Positions 49,091-57,663 of a stretch of DNA of 64,000 bases are shown piece by piece (position 1 is the stretch's first letter; each line of letters starts with the position of its first letter). The translations under genes and the position numbers were made by a program. Source of the stretch: Pseudobutyrivibrio ruminis. GTDB lineage: Bacteria; Bacillota; Clostridia; Lachnospirales; Lachnospiraceae. The stretch is taken from the NCBI RefSeq assembly GCF_015057245.1, contig NZ_SVET01000005.1:124001-188000 (forward strand), given 5' to 3'. The notes under the pieces are model-generated. The model was not told where the DNA came from, searched no databases, and was given only the letters and a program-made list of their open reading frames with translations.

Positions 49091-49705
49091 ATGATTAGTA
49101 GAGTATCGGCTGATTACAATTTGAAAATTAAATATAATGGCTTTAGAAACGAGATAGAGAAGCCAGTTTTTAAGTTCACTATGAAAAGTGAGAAGGAAGA
49201 TACAACTGTGTCTTACTACAAAGATATGTGTAAACAGTTCCCTGATGTAGCATTTACTTTGGATGATGCATCAAAAATTATGGACCACGGTGCATTTTAT
49301 GGCTATGATGGCTCAATGAACTTAGTTGGAGAAAACTACACAGAGCCAGGACAGAAGAGTGTCAGAATAGATGTATCTGTTATAAAGAAGATGCAGGCTG
49401 ATCCAGAATTTGAACAGGAAATGCTGGATAGAATTAAAGAGGTTACAAGGGATGAAGTATATGAGGATTACACTAAGGATGCAGCAGATTGCAGCATAAG
49501 GGTGGGATGCTCAATGCAATGCATAGAGCAGTATTTCACCATGGTGGGAGACGAACTCCATTATTCTGTATCATATAATGAATACCCAACACCAACACAA
49601 GAGGAGGATTATGGTGTAATTCCAGGAGCATTTATTGACCTTCCAGAAGAGGATGAGGATTTAGCAAAAACATTGTTAGATATGTATGATGAATGTAGAG
49701 GTTAA
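49091..49705 (+). CDS. Uncharacterised 204-aa protein of the flagellar-type class
   Basis: The protein starts MISRVSADYNLKIKYNGFRN, without signal peptide or membrane segment. The central part (SYYKDMCKQFPDVAFTLDDA, MDHGAFYGYDGSMNLVGENY) is followed by RIDVSVIKKMQADPEFEQEM, resembling ITEDGYKQMKSDPKYEAWVL of the 23468 protein. The C-terminus is acidic. I recognise no named family. It has a sigma-28-like promoter and a GGA-loop leader hairpin. It is monocistronic, with a terminator downstream. Confidence 0.7.
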   Translation: MISRVSADYNLKIKYNGFRNEIEKPVFKFTMKSEKEDTTVSYYKDMCKQFPDVAFTLDDASKIMDHGAFYGYDGSMNLVGENYTEPGQKSVRIDVSVIKKMQADPEFEQEMLDRIKEVTRDEVYEDYTKDAADCSIRVGCSMQCIEQYFTMVGDELHYSVSYNEYPTPTQEEDYGVIPGAFIDLPEEDEDLAKTLLDMYDECRG

Positions 49706-49723
49706 AACCTAGTAAATATAGGG

Positions 49724-49757
49724 TGTAGCAGACTTGAAAGAGTCTGCTACTTTTTTT
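49724..49757 (+). terminator. Intrinsic terminator
   Basis: GTAGCAGACT-TGAAAG-AGTCTGCTAC followed by T7. Confidence 0.88.
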
Positions 49758-49784
49758 ATTGTCAAAAAAATATTAGAAAAATAA

Positions 49785-49834
49785 TTGACAGATATAATAT
49801 ATGGTGATATGGTTAATTACACAAGTAATTAACC
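49785..49834 (+). promoter_or_regulatory. Promoter and GntR operator of the ABC/CPBP operon
   Basis: TTGACA (49785-49790), 17 nt, TATGGT (49808-49813). The perfect palindrome GGTTAATTAC-ACAA-GTAATTAACC (49811-49834) overlaps the -10 box and covers the start site, as expected for repression by the YtrA-type GntR protein encoded first. Confidence 0.8.
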
Positions 49835-49857
49835 GATGAAGTAAAGGAGGTGGGTGT

Positions 49858-50226
49858 GTGTTAAGCAATTTAGGGGAAGATAAATCAATCTATCTGCAGA
49901 TAAGCGAAATGATAGAAGATGAAATATTAAGGGACATCATTAAGGAAGAAGAACAAGTGCCTAGCACAACAGAGCTATCAAAGTTTTATAAGATTAATCC
50001 TGCCACGGCTGGAAAGGGAATTAATCTATTGGTTGATAAAGGAATCATTTACAAGAAAAGAGGTATTGGTATGTTTGTACAGGCAGGAGCTAAAGAACAA
50101 ATCATGGAAGCTCGAAAGACAAGCTTCAAAGAAACTTACCTCAAAAAAATAATTAGCGAGGCAAAGTTGATTGGTATTACAAAAGAAGATTTAAAAAAGC
50201 TTATTGATGAAACTAGTGAAGTATAG
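49858..50226 (+). CDS. GntR-family transcriptional regulator (YtrA subfamily)
   Basis: The product is 122 aa with a GTG start after AAAGGAGGTGGG. The N-terminal winged helix (KSIYLQISEMIEDEILRDII, VPSTTELSKFYKINPATAGK, GIIYKKRGIGMFV) is followed by only a short helical tail of about 45 residues, the YtrA form. Such regulators repress their own ABC-transporter operons until cell-envelope antibiotics or similar cues appear. The operator lies 24 nt upstream. Confidence 0.9.
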   Translation: MLSNLGEDKSIYLQISEMIEDEILRDIIKEEEQVPSTTELSKFYKINPATAGKGINLLVDKGIIYKKRGIGMFVQAGAKEQIMEARKTSFKETYLKKIISEAKLIGITKEDLKKLIDETSEV

Positions 50227-50255
50227 TTTTTCTTTATGGGAGGAATGGAGGATAT

Positions 50256-51134
50256 ATGAGCACATTAGTAGGAAAGAATATCGTTAAAAGATATGGTAAA
50301 GACACAGTTATAAAGAACGTAGACATTAATATTGAGACAGGAAAGATTTATGGACTGATTGGAAGAAACGGAGCAGGAAAGACTACTCTTCTTTCTATCC
50401 TTACAGCTCAAAATCCTGCCTCAGAAGGAACAGTTACACTTGACGGTGAGCCAGTATGGGAAAATGAAAAATCTCTTTCAAGAATCTGTTATTCAAGAGA
50501 GATTTCACCAGTCACAATGTTTGGACCAAACACATACAGGGTAAAGGATTACTTATCTACAGCAAAGGCATTTTATGTTAACTGGGATGAGGAATATGCA
50601 AAGGAGCTTATAAAGCTTTTTAACATCGATATTAAGAAGAAAATCAACAGACTTTCAAAGGGAATGCTTTCAGCAGTAACAATCATTATCGCTCTTGCAA
50701 GCAAGGCTGAAATCACAATCCTTGATGAGCCAGTTGCAGGTCTTGATGTAGTTGCAAGGGAACAGTTCTACAAGCTTGTTATTGAAGAATACGCAGCTAC
50801 AGGCAGAACATTCATCATCAGTACACACATCATCGAGGAGGCAGCTTCATTGTTTGAAGAGGTTATCATGATTGATGATGGCCAGATTGTTGTTAAGGAA
50901 AATACAGAAGGCTTATTAGCTAGAGCATATCGCATCAGCGGAGAAGAAACATTGGTAGATGCAGCTGTAAAGGATTTAAAGGTTTATCATCCAGAGTCAA
51001 TTGGACGCAATAAGGTGGTTACAGTGCTTGCTGATGAGCCAGTTGATAGTTTTTCCGAGGATGTTATGGTAGAGCCAGTTTCACTTCAGAATCTTTTCTA
51101 TGCCATGAGTGTGGATGAGAGAAAGGAGGCTTAG
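50256..51134 (+). CDS. ABC transporter ATP-binding protein
   Basis: The product is 292 aa. Walker A is GRNGAGKTT, the signature is the divergent RLSKGMLSAV, Walker B is ITILDEPVAGLD, and the H-loop is ISTHIIEEA. It belongs to the drug/bacteriocin-export ABC-2 type, matching YtrB-like partners of YtrA regulators. Two small permease genes and a CPBP protease gene follow in the same operon, at spacings of 1-11 nt. Confidence 0.9.
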   Translation: MSTLVGKNIVKRYGKDTVIKNVDINIETGKIYGLIGRNGAGKTTLLSILTAQNPASEGTVTLDGEPVWENEKSLSRICYSREISPVTMFGPNTYRVKDYLSTAKAFYVNWDEEYAKELIKLFNIDIKKKINRLSKGMLSAVTIIIALASKAEITILDEPVAGLDVVAREQFYKLVIEEYAATGRTFIISTHIIEEAASLFEEVIMIDDGQIVVKENTEGLLARAYRISGEETLVDAAVKDLKVYHPESIGRNKVVTVLADEPVDSFSEDVMVEPVSLQNLFYAMSVDERKEA

Positions 51135-51135
51135 T

Positions 51136-51783
51136 ATGTCTGATCTTTCAAAGAGAACATATAAGTACTATTTGATTAATGGCTTAAAAAACTATGGAAT
51201 TATACTTTTAATCGAAATGCTGCTTATTCTGGAATGGATTCTAATCGGAAGTGACGAAGATTTAAAGGAATACATTCCTAGAATGTTTGTGATGGTTGGC
51301 GGTTTGTTTACAGCAATACTGAATGGTATTTATTCTATGTATGGCCCAGGCTGGTATGACAGTCTCACTCTTTCAATGGGGGCTAGAAGAAAAGATATAT
51401 TCGTGGGCCAGCTAATAAAGCAATTAATTATAGTTGTATGTAATACAGCGGTTGTGGCAGTGGTTGCATCAATATTCTTAAGCAAGTTTTTTATGTTCTA
51501 TGTATATGCAACAGCATTAATGGGGCTTGTAACCGGTGCGGCAGGAAATGTTATTGGGCACAAGCTTAGAAGATATGGAAAAGTTGTAATTATGGTTATT
51601 GTTTTGGGATGTGCCATATTAGGTGGAACGATAGGTGTTGGTGCAGCAATAGATGGCAACGCTATATTAGTAACAAACGTAGCTAGTATACCGCCAATTC
51701 TATTTCCAATATTAATAATACTTTTATTTGTTGGTTTGGAAGCCTGGGGATACAAGCTCAGCAAAACCATGATGGTTAGGTAG
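51136..51783 (+). CDS. ABC-2-type permease subunit
   Basis: The product is 215 aa with six hydrophobic segments. The ATG at 51136 (MSDLSKRTYKYYLINGLKNY) follows AAAGGAGG, overlapping the end of the ATPase gene; an upstream in-frame start lies inside that gene. The segment WYDSLTLSMGARRKDIFVGQ resembles the cytoplasmic loop of ABC-2 permeases (a similar SFGMTRKKMF segment occurs in the next protein), so it is one half of the membrane part of the transporter. Confidence 0.75.
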   Translation: MSDLSKRTYKYYLINGLKNYGIILLIEMLLILEWILIGSDEDLKEYIPRMFVMVGGLFTAILNGIYSMYGPGWYDSLTLSMGARRKDIFVGQLIKQLIIVVCNTAVVAVVASIFLSKFFMFYVYATALMGLVTGAAGNVIGHKLRRYGKVVIMVIVLGCAILGGTIGVGAAIDGNAILVTNVASIPPILFPILIILLFVGLEAWGYKLSKTMMVR

Positions 51784-51792
51784 GGGGACGAT

Positions 51793-52449
51793 ATGATAAG
51801 AGATTTAAAAGCAACATTTGAGATTAAGAAGTACAATGAAATCTTTTATGGGATAATCGTATTTGGTGCAGTGCTTCTGTCTCTAATAATAACAGCATGT
51901 ACAGAAGATGACTTAACTATTATAGAGCTATGTGCAAGCTTTATTGCAGGTGGATATATAGGAATGAGCATATTCTTCAAACCATTTTTGGTGGCAACAG
52001 ATTTTCCAAGAGCTCTGTCATTTGGTATGACAAGAAAGAAAATGTTTATTTATACAAGACTATATGATTTGGTTGAAATCATTATTATTAGTTTGATTAT
52101 CATTGCTTTGCCAAGTGTGGTTGGAGCTAGCGTAGTGTTAAAAGTAGCGGCACTTTGTTTTGGCGTATTTTCGTTGATATCTGGGGCTGTTGGTAATAGC
52201 ATCATTCGATTTGGAAAAAATGCATACTGGGTATATTACGTTGGCATTTTTGTATTAATGTTTGGAGTTCCTAGACTTTCACACATAGTTCCAGCAATTA
52301 GAGATTGCTTTGCAAGTGCTTTTGATCATTTAGTAAACCCAGTTTACAATCAGCTTGGCATATGGTTTGGAATCATAGTTTTTATAGTAGTTACACTTAT
52401 TATCAACTGGCTAACAACCAGAAGAGTAGCAGTAAATAATGATTTATAA
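51793..52449 (+). CDS. ABC-2-type permease subunit
   Basis: The product is 218 aa with six hydrophobic segments and the loop PRALSFGMTRKKMFIYTRLY, parallel to that of the preceding protein. The two are probably paralogues forming a heterodimer with the ATPase. It starts 9 nt after the previous stop with a GGGG-containing site. Confidence 0.75.
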   Translation: MIRDLKATFEIKKYNEIFYGIIVFGAVLLSLIITACTEDDLTIIELCASFIAGGYIGMSIFFKPFLVATDFPRALSFGMTRKKMFIYTRLYDLVEIIIISLIIIALPSVVGASVVLKVAALCFGVFSLISGAVGNSIIRFGKNAYWVYYVGIFVLMFGVPRLSHIVPAIRDCFASAFDHLVNPVYNQLGIWFGIIVFIVVTLIINWLTTRRVAVNNDL

Positions 52450-52460
52450 AGGGAGAGAAA

Positions 52461-53300
52461 ATGGAAAAGAAAATCGACAAAATTGAAGTAGCAAAGTTAA
52501 TGTTATTATTTTTACTGGAAATAGCAATTGAACTTGGTATTAACACAATCTTCGGGATATTTACAAATGTATTAGGCATTAATGTTCCGACATACGTCCA
52601 CGTTTTTGTTTTGGATATTTGCCTTTTGATTCCAGTGTTTGCCTACACTATCAAAAAGGGAGATTCAATTGTTGAAGCATTTGGGTTTAAAGGAATTAAG
52701 GTAGCTACATTCTTTCAGACTATTTTGCTTACAATTGTAGTAAGTCCTATGTCAATGTTTGCAAATATACTTTCACAGTTTATAGTTCCAAATGTAATGG
52801 TTCAGAGTGTTGACCAGTTTGCATCAGAATCGGTTGGACTTACATTGGTAGCTACAGTAATTAGCGCTCCAATAGTAGAAGAAATTGTTTGCAGAGGTTT
52901 CTTTACAAATAGATTAAACAAAATCCTGCCATTTACAGCAGCTGCTATTATTTCAGCATTAATGTTTGGTGCTCTTCATCTGAATATTAATCAGTTCTGC
53001 TATGCAACTGTTTTAGGTCTTATATTTGCTTATACAAACAGAGCCAGCGGAAGTGTTTTCACATCAATGATTATGCATATAGTATTCAATGGATACAATA
53101 TGGCACTTCTTTTTATGCTGAATTGGGCAATGGAACAGGTTGGAATGGATTTTGCGGAAACAGCAGAGGTGGGACGCGCAAACACCTCTAGTATGATCAC
53201 ATCTGCAGTTGTTACGGGAGTACTTGCAGTTGGTTCATTCTTCTTAACAAGATTGATTCTCAAGTCTATAGCAAAAAGAGAAGGAACAATTGAAGCATAA
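52461..53300 (+). CDS. CPBP-family intramembrane metalloprotease
   Basis: The product is 279 aa with about eight membrane segments. The catalytic motifs are VEEIVCRGFF (EExxxR), FGALHLNIN and MHIVFNGYN, as in Rce1/CAAX-prenyl-protease-like (CPBP, formerly Abi) proteins. In Firmicutes such enzymes often accompany bacteriocin or ABC genes and confer self-immunity or process peptides; that role here is an inference from the operon. It is last in the GntR operon. Confidence 0.85.
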   Translation: MEKKIDKIEVAKLMLLFLLEIAIELGINTIFGIFTNVLGINVPTYVHVFVLDICLLIPVFAYTIKKGDSIVEAFGFKGIKVATFFQTILLTIVVSPMSMFANILSQFIVPNVMVQSVDQFASESVGLTLVATVISAPIVEEIVCRGFFTNRLNKILPFTAAAIISALMFGALHLNINQFCYATVLGLIFAYTNRASGSVFTSMIMHIVFNGYNMALLFMLNWAMEQVGMDFAETAEVGRANTSSMITSAVVTGVLAVGSFFLTRLILKSIAKREGTIEA

Positions 53301-53315
53301 GTGTTATAATTAATG

Positions 53316-53383
53316 AGGAGGTTTTTTCAAGCTTTGCGCAGAAAAGGCCTCCTCTAGTAGCCGAAGGCTACATTAATTTTTTA
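53316..53383 (+). terminator. Double hairpin terminator after the CPBP gene
   Basis: A first hairpin GAGGAGG/CCTCCTC (53316-53355) is followed by GTAGCC-GAA-GGCTAC (53358-53372) and a T-rich tail. Confidence 0.7.
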
Positions 53384-53398
53384 TTTGGGAGGATAACT

Positions 53399-53782
53399 AT
53401 GGCAAACATTTTATGGCACGATAGAAAAAGACATTTAGGCTTACCTATCAGCTTTACAAAGTACAGCATGAGTGAAGACAGACTCTTCGTTGAAACTGGA
53501 TTTTTCAACCTTGAGCAGAATGAAGTTAGACTATATAGAATCCTTGATTTACAGCTTAAGCGCAGCTTAGGACAGAGAATCTTTGGTGTTGGTTCTATTA
53601 TTGTTAGCTCATCTGATAAAAGCCTTGGCACATTTGAAATCAGAAACGTTAAGAATTCTGCAAATGTAAAGGAAATGCTTTCAGTTCAGGTTGAACAGCA
53701 GCGCGAGGCAAAGCGTGTATACACAAGAGAAAATATGGTAGATGATGTGGATGACAATGACATTCACGAAGGAGATTATTAG
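53399..53782 (+). CDS. PH-domain-like small protein
   Basis: The product is 127 aa. SEDRLFVETGFFNLEQNEVR, then LYRILDLQLKRSLGQRIFGV and GSIIVSSSDKSLGTFEIRNV, is the strand order of the bacterial PH-like (YdbS/YdbT) domain but without membrane helices. The C-terminal 25 residues are acidic. Function is unknown. The ATG follows GGGAGGATAACT. It lies 5 nt before the acyltransferase gene, so it may be cotranscribed with the acylation locus. Confidence 0.7.
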   Translation: MANILWHDRKRHLGLPISFTKYSMSEDRLFVETGFFNLEQNEVRLYRILDLQLKRSLGQRIFGVGSIIVSSSDKSLGTFEIRNVKNSANVKEMLSVQVEQQREAKRVYTRENMVDDVDDNDIHEGDY

Positions 53783-53787
53783 ACGAT

Positions 53788-54882
53788 ATGAGTAAACAAG
53801 GGAAAAATGGACGAGTAGAGTTTTTACGTTTTATTTTTGCTTTGGGGATTCTGTTTTTCCATATTCACAAGCGATTTGCAGTGGATGGAAATATTAGCAT
53901 TGGAATAAAAGGAATCTACTTTTTCAATCATGGGTATATTGGAGTAGAGTTTTTCTTTTTGGTTTCAGGCTATCTGCTGGCTGCCAGTGCTTTTGCTAAA
54001 AGAGCTGTCAGTACAGAATTAATTGGTACAGAAACAGCACAGATGATGTGGAAGAAAATCAAGAATGTTTTTCCATATCATCTGTTTGCAATTATTCTTA
54101 CGATTATCGTAAATGCGTATTTCTTGGAGAATACCGTAAAAGGAAGAATCAGCTATGTAGTGGATTCTTGGGCTTCTGTATTTTTCCTTCAGGTCTTTGG
54201 ATTTGATAGCACATGGGTTAATAAGCTTACCTGGTATTTGGATGTATGGCTTATGGTTACCTTTATTTTCTGGTACTTCCTTAGACGTCACTATGAAGCT
54301 TTTGTAAAAATTGTTTGCCCACTTTTAGCCCTCTTTGTGTTGGGCTACATGGCTCATGAATACAACAGCTTGGCTGGAATTGATGGCTGGACAGGTCACT
54401 TCTACAAGTGCTTCCTTAGAGGACTGTCTGAAATGGCGCTTGGATGTAGTGCATATAGCCTTACGAGACAGCTTAACAAAATCGAATTTACAAAAGCGGG
54501 GAAAAACATCTTAGCAATAGTAGAGCTAGTTTGTTATTTACTTGTATTTGGATATGCAGTAACAGGAGTTGATTCTAAGTATAGTTTCCCCACACTTTTT
54601 ATTATGATGATTGGTTTAATTCTTACATTTTCAAATGTAAATCCATGTCATCAGATCTTTGACAAGCCTATATTTGGCTGGTGTGGCAAGATGAGCTTGC
54701 TTATATATTTAAATCAGTTCTATAGCATCAGATTAGTGCAGTCACTACTTCCAAACATCAGCTTCCCAGCTAAGGTTTTGGGATGTACAGTGGTGACTCT
54801 CATTGGGGCTTATGTATGTGATGTAGTAGTTTCATTTTTCAACAAGAAAAAGCCACTCACTACATTAATGATTAAAAACTAG
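53788..54882 (+). CDS. Acyltransferase 3 family membrane protein (OafA/YrhL-like)
   Basis: The product is 364 aa with about ten transmembrane helices. It starts GRVEFLRFIFALGILFFHIH, containing the family Arg and the catalytic-type His, followed by YIGVEFFFLVSGYLLAASAF. These proteins move acetyl or other acyl groups across the membrane onto surface polysaccharides. It is followed by MBOAT and DHHW genes, forming an extracellular O-acylation locus. Confidence 0.85.
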   Translation: MSKQGKNGRVEFLRFIFALGILFFHIHKRFAVDGNISIGIKGIYFFNHGYIGVEFFFLVSGYLLAASAFAKRAVSTELIGTETAQMMWKKIKNVFPYHLFAIILTIIVNAYFLENTVKGRISYVVDSWASVFFLQVFGFDSTWVNKLTWYLDVWLMVTFIFWYFLRRHYEAFVKIVCPLLALFVLGYMAHEYNSLAGIDGWTGHFYKCFLRGLSEMALGCSAYSLTRQLNKIEFTKAGKNILAIVELVCYLLVFGYAVTGVDSKYSFPTLFIMMIGLILTFSNVNPCHQIFDKPIFGWCGKMSLLIYLNQFYSIRLVQSLLPNISFPAKVLGCTVVTLIGAYVCDVVVSFFNKKKPLTTLMIKN

Positions 54883-54902
54883 TATTACAAAGGGAGAATA
54901 AC

Positions 54903-56369
54903 TTGGTTTTTAGTTCTATTTTATTTACTACAATTTTCCTACCTTTATGCCTGTTGGCCTACTATGGCATTCCAAGGGTTAAAGGTGGTTCATATGCAAA
55001 TAGGATTAAGCTTTCCAACATAATCCTTTTAATATTCAGCTTGGTGTTCTATGCCTTCGGCGGGGTGAAATATCTCCTGCTGATAGGCATAGTTATTTTT
55101 ATAAATTGGGCTGGGGGATTTTTGTGCGCAAGCAATCGTCATAGCCACAGGTTCAACAAGATATCCTTGGTATCTGTTGTTGTTCTTGATTTAGGCATTC
55201 TTTTTTTCTTTAAATATTTCAACTTTTTTATAGCGATAATTGAAAATATATTCTTTGGCGGAAGCCTTACTGTTTCAGATAGATTTACAAATTTATTTTC
55301 GGGAGTGGGCACAGGTGCATTAAATCTGCCTCAGATTGTTCTTCCAGTTGGTATATCATTTTTTACATTCCAGGCTTTGTCCTATGTAATTGACGTATAC
55401 AACGACCAAGTGGAGGTGCAGAGCAGCTTTTGGTATTTTGCACTTTATATTTCATGCTTTCCACAGCTGATTGCTGGACCTATTGTTCACTATAAGGATA
55501 TCTCGGGCCAGCTGACAGAGCGAAGTGTTGGAAGCTACGAGTTTGCAGCTGGTATCAAACGATTTTGCTTTGGCCTTGGCAAAAAGGTTATTATCGCAAA
55601 TACGTTAGCGTCTATTGCAGATAAAATCTGGGCAGCTGAAATATCACAGCTGGATGCTACAGTCGCATGGCTTGGCTCTATTTGTTACACATTTCAGATT
55701 TACTATGATTTCAGCGGATATTCTGACATGGCCATAGGCCTTGGTAAAATGTTTGGATTCGATTTCAAAGAAAACTTTGATCATCCTTACAGAGCTGAAT
55801 CTGTCAGGGAGTTTTGGAGACGCTGGCATATATCACTATCAACCTGGTTTAGAGATTATGTGTACATCCCTCTAGGTGGAAGCAGATGTACCATGAAAAA
55901 GACCTGCATGAATATATTTATAGTATTCCTTTTAACAGGAATATGGCATGGAGCTAACTGGACCTTTATTACTTGGGGCCTGGTGTATGGCATTTTGCTT
56001 ATATTCGAAAGAGTCTGGTTTGGAAAGATATTGGAAAAGAATCCAGTGAAATTCCTAAATAGATTATTAACATTTTTTGTTGTAAATCTTTTATGGGTAG
56101 TGTTTAGAGCGGATTCCATAATATCTGCATTTACATATATTTCCAGAATGTTTGCAGGCGGAATCAGAATTCTGAACCTGTTTACATATTTATCAGGCAT
56201 GGGCGTAATCGCTATTTTTGCGGCAGCGATATTTGCAGGATTTGTCCAGGCTCATATGAGTGTCAAAGCGGTAAAGGGTAACATGGCAGTGTGTCTTGCA
56301 ATATTACTAGTTAGTTTGTTATTCCTTGTAAATGGAACCTACAATCCATTCATTTATTATCAGTTTTAA
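54903..56369 (+). CDS. MBOAT-family O-acyltransferase (AlgI/DltB-like)
   Basis: The product is 488 aa with about eleven transmembrane helices and a TTG start (54903) 7 nt after AGGGAG. The N-terminus VFSSILFTTIFLPLCLLAYY, the segment PVGISFFTFQALSYVIDVY and the active-site region REFWRRWHISLSTWFRDYVY followed by LTGIWHGANWTF, with the catalytic His, define the AlgI type. It passes acyl groups to a partner that transfers them to a wall or secreted polysaccharide. The partner is probably the next gene. Confidence 0.92.
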   Translation: MVFSSILFTTIFLPLCLLAYYGIPRVKGGSYANRIKLSNIILLIFSLVFYAFGGVKYLLLIGIVIFINWAGGFLCASNRHSHRFNKISLVSVVVLDLGILFFFKYFNFFIAIIENIFFGGSLTVSDRFTNLFSGVGTGALNLPQIVLPVGISFFTFQALSYVIDVYNDQVEVQSSFWYFALYISCFPQLIAGPIVHYKDISGQLTERSVGSYEFAAGIKRFCFGLGKKVIIANTLASIADKIWAAEISQLDATVAWLGSICYTFQIYYDFSGYSDMAIGLGKMFGFDFKENFDHPYRAESVREFWRRWHISLSTWFRDYVYIPLGGSRCTMKKTCMNIFIVFLLTGIWHGANWTFITWGLVYGILLIFERVWFGKILEKNPVKFLNRLLTFFVVNLLWVVFRADSIISAFTYISRMFAGGIRILNLFTYLSGMGVIAIFAAAIFAGFVQAHMSVKAVKGNMAVCLAILLVSLLFLVNGTYNPFIYYQF

Positions 56370-56377
56370 GGAGCAAT

Positions 56378-57661
56378 ATGAATTTTACGAATCTAAAGAA
56401 CAAAATCTTCATATTAGTCTTTTTAGCAATCCTTGTATTCCCATGGGTGGGAGGAGGATTGCTTAGAGTAGTTGCTCCGGATTTCTATGGCAAGATTTCA
56501 AATGTAGAGACAGAGAACCGAGAGGCGGCCACAATAGACTGGGGCGATTTGCTTAACTCTGGAGAAACTGTTTCAAGCTTTATTGACGATAGAATACCAT
56601 TTCGATATACCCTTATAACCTGGTACAAATCTCTTAATGATACTGTGGAAGGGCAGTTTGATAAAGTGGAGACTGCCATCGGAAACAAGCTTTATACTCC
56701 TACAAATATTGTTGAAAGTGCTGACAAAGGTGAGACGAATAAACCAATCGTGCCAGGCGAGGAGGTTCAAGCAAGCGAGCCAGTGGAAGAAGTGGCTGAA
56801 ACAGACACATACTTCCCGCTTCACGTATATCAGGATGTAATCCTTGCCAGGGACAATTGGCTGTTCCTATACGGGGAAAATGAAATAGAGTGCTATCAGG
56901 GCACAAATATACTTAGCGAAAGTGAGATGGCTAGCTATGCAGCCAAACTTAATGAGCTTCAGGCTCTCTGTACAGCCCAGGGAAAGGAGCTATATATTTA
57001 CATCGCTCCAAATAAATCCCAGGTATATTCCCAGTACATGCCTACAGTTGATATAGCAAACACATACAAAAGAGAGCAGCAGCTACACAGCTACATTTCA
57101 GAAAATTGCTCTACACCATATTTATATCCACTTACTGAATCCTTGTATGCAGCAGGTATTTTGCAGACTTACTACAAATACGACAGCCACTGGAATCATA
57201 TTGGCGCATTGTATGGCACAAACGCACTTTACGCTGCAATGGGAGTGGAGCAGACTACTCCAACTCAGTGGATTACCGGCACACAGGATGCAGAAAAATA
57301 CGAATTATACACATACATGGGTATCCCAGATGATCAAATCTACCATGACGATGTGGAATACACCGTGGATTATCGCCCTGAGATTACAGTTAATGGCTTG
57401 GACACTGAGGCTATGGTTTGCCATACCACAAGTGATGGGGCAAATCAAAAAAAGCTGTGCCTTATCGGCGACAGCTTTCGTGTAAACATGATGCCTTATA
57501 TTTCAAAGGATTTTACTGAGTGTACATTTGCACATCGTGATTATATGTCGGAAATACACTCGGACATCAAAAACTCTGATGTAATTGTTATTGAAGCCGT
57601 AGAAAGATACGACTATGAAGCATTTAAAACAATGCAACGTGTGATAAATGTTTTGAAATAA
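56378..57661 (+). CDS. DHHW/AlgJ-AlgX-like extracellular acetyltransferase
   Basis: The product is 427 aa with an N-terminal signal anchor (KIFILVFLAILVFPWVGGGL). The SGNH-like domain has IDDRIPFRYTLITWYKSLND, LFLYGENEIECYQG, YKYDSHWNHIGA (Asp-His pair) and LCLIGDSFRVNMMP (Ser), typical of DHHW proteins that accept acyl groups from an MBOAT partner. It starts 8 nt after the MBOAT stop. The convergent SGNH gene ends 2 nt downstream. Confidence 0.85.
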   Translation: MNFTNLKNKIFILVFLAILVFPWVGGGLLRVVAPDFYGKISNVETENREAATIDWGDLLNSGETVSSFIDDRIPFRYTLITWYKSLNDTVEGQFDKVETAIGNKLYTPTNIVESADKGETNKPIVPGEEVQASEPVEEVAETDTYFPLHVYQDVILARDNWLFLYGENEIECYQGTNILSESEMASYAAKLNELQALCTAQGKELYIYIAPNKSQVYSQYMPTVDIANTYKREQQLHSYISENCSTPYLYPLTESLYAAGILQTYYKYDSHWNHIGALYGTNALYAAMGVEQTTPTQWITGTQDAEKYELYTYMGIPDDQIYHDDVEYTVDYRPEITVNGLDTEAMVCHTTSDGANQKKLCLIGDSFRVNMMPYISKDFTECTFAHRDYMSEIHSDIKNSDVIVIEAVERYDYEAFKTMQRVINVLK

Positions 57662-57663
57662 TA

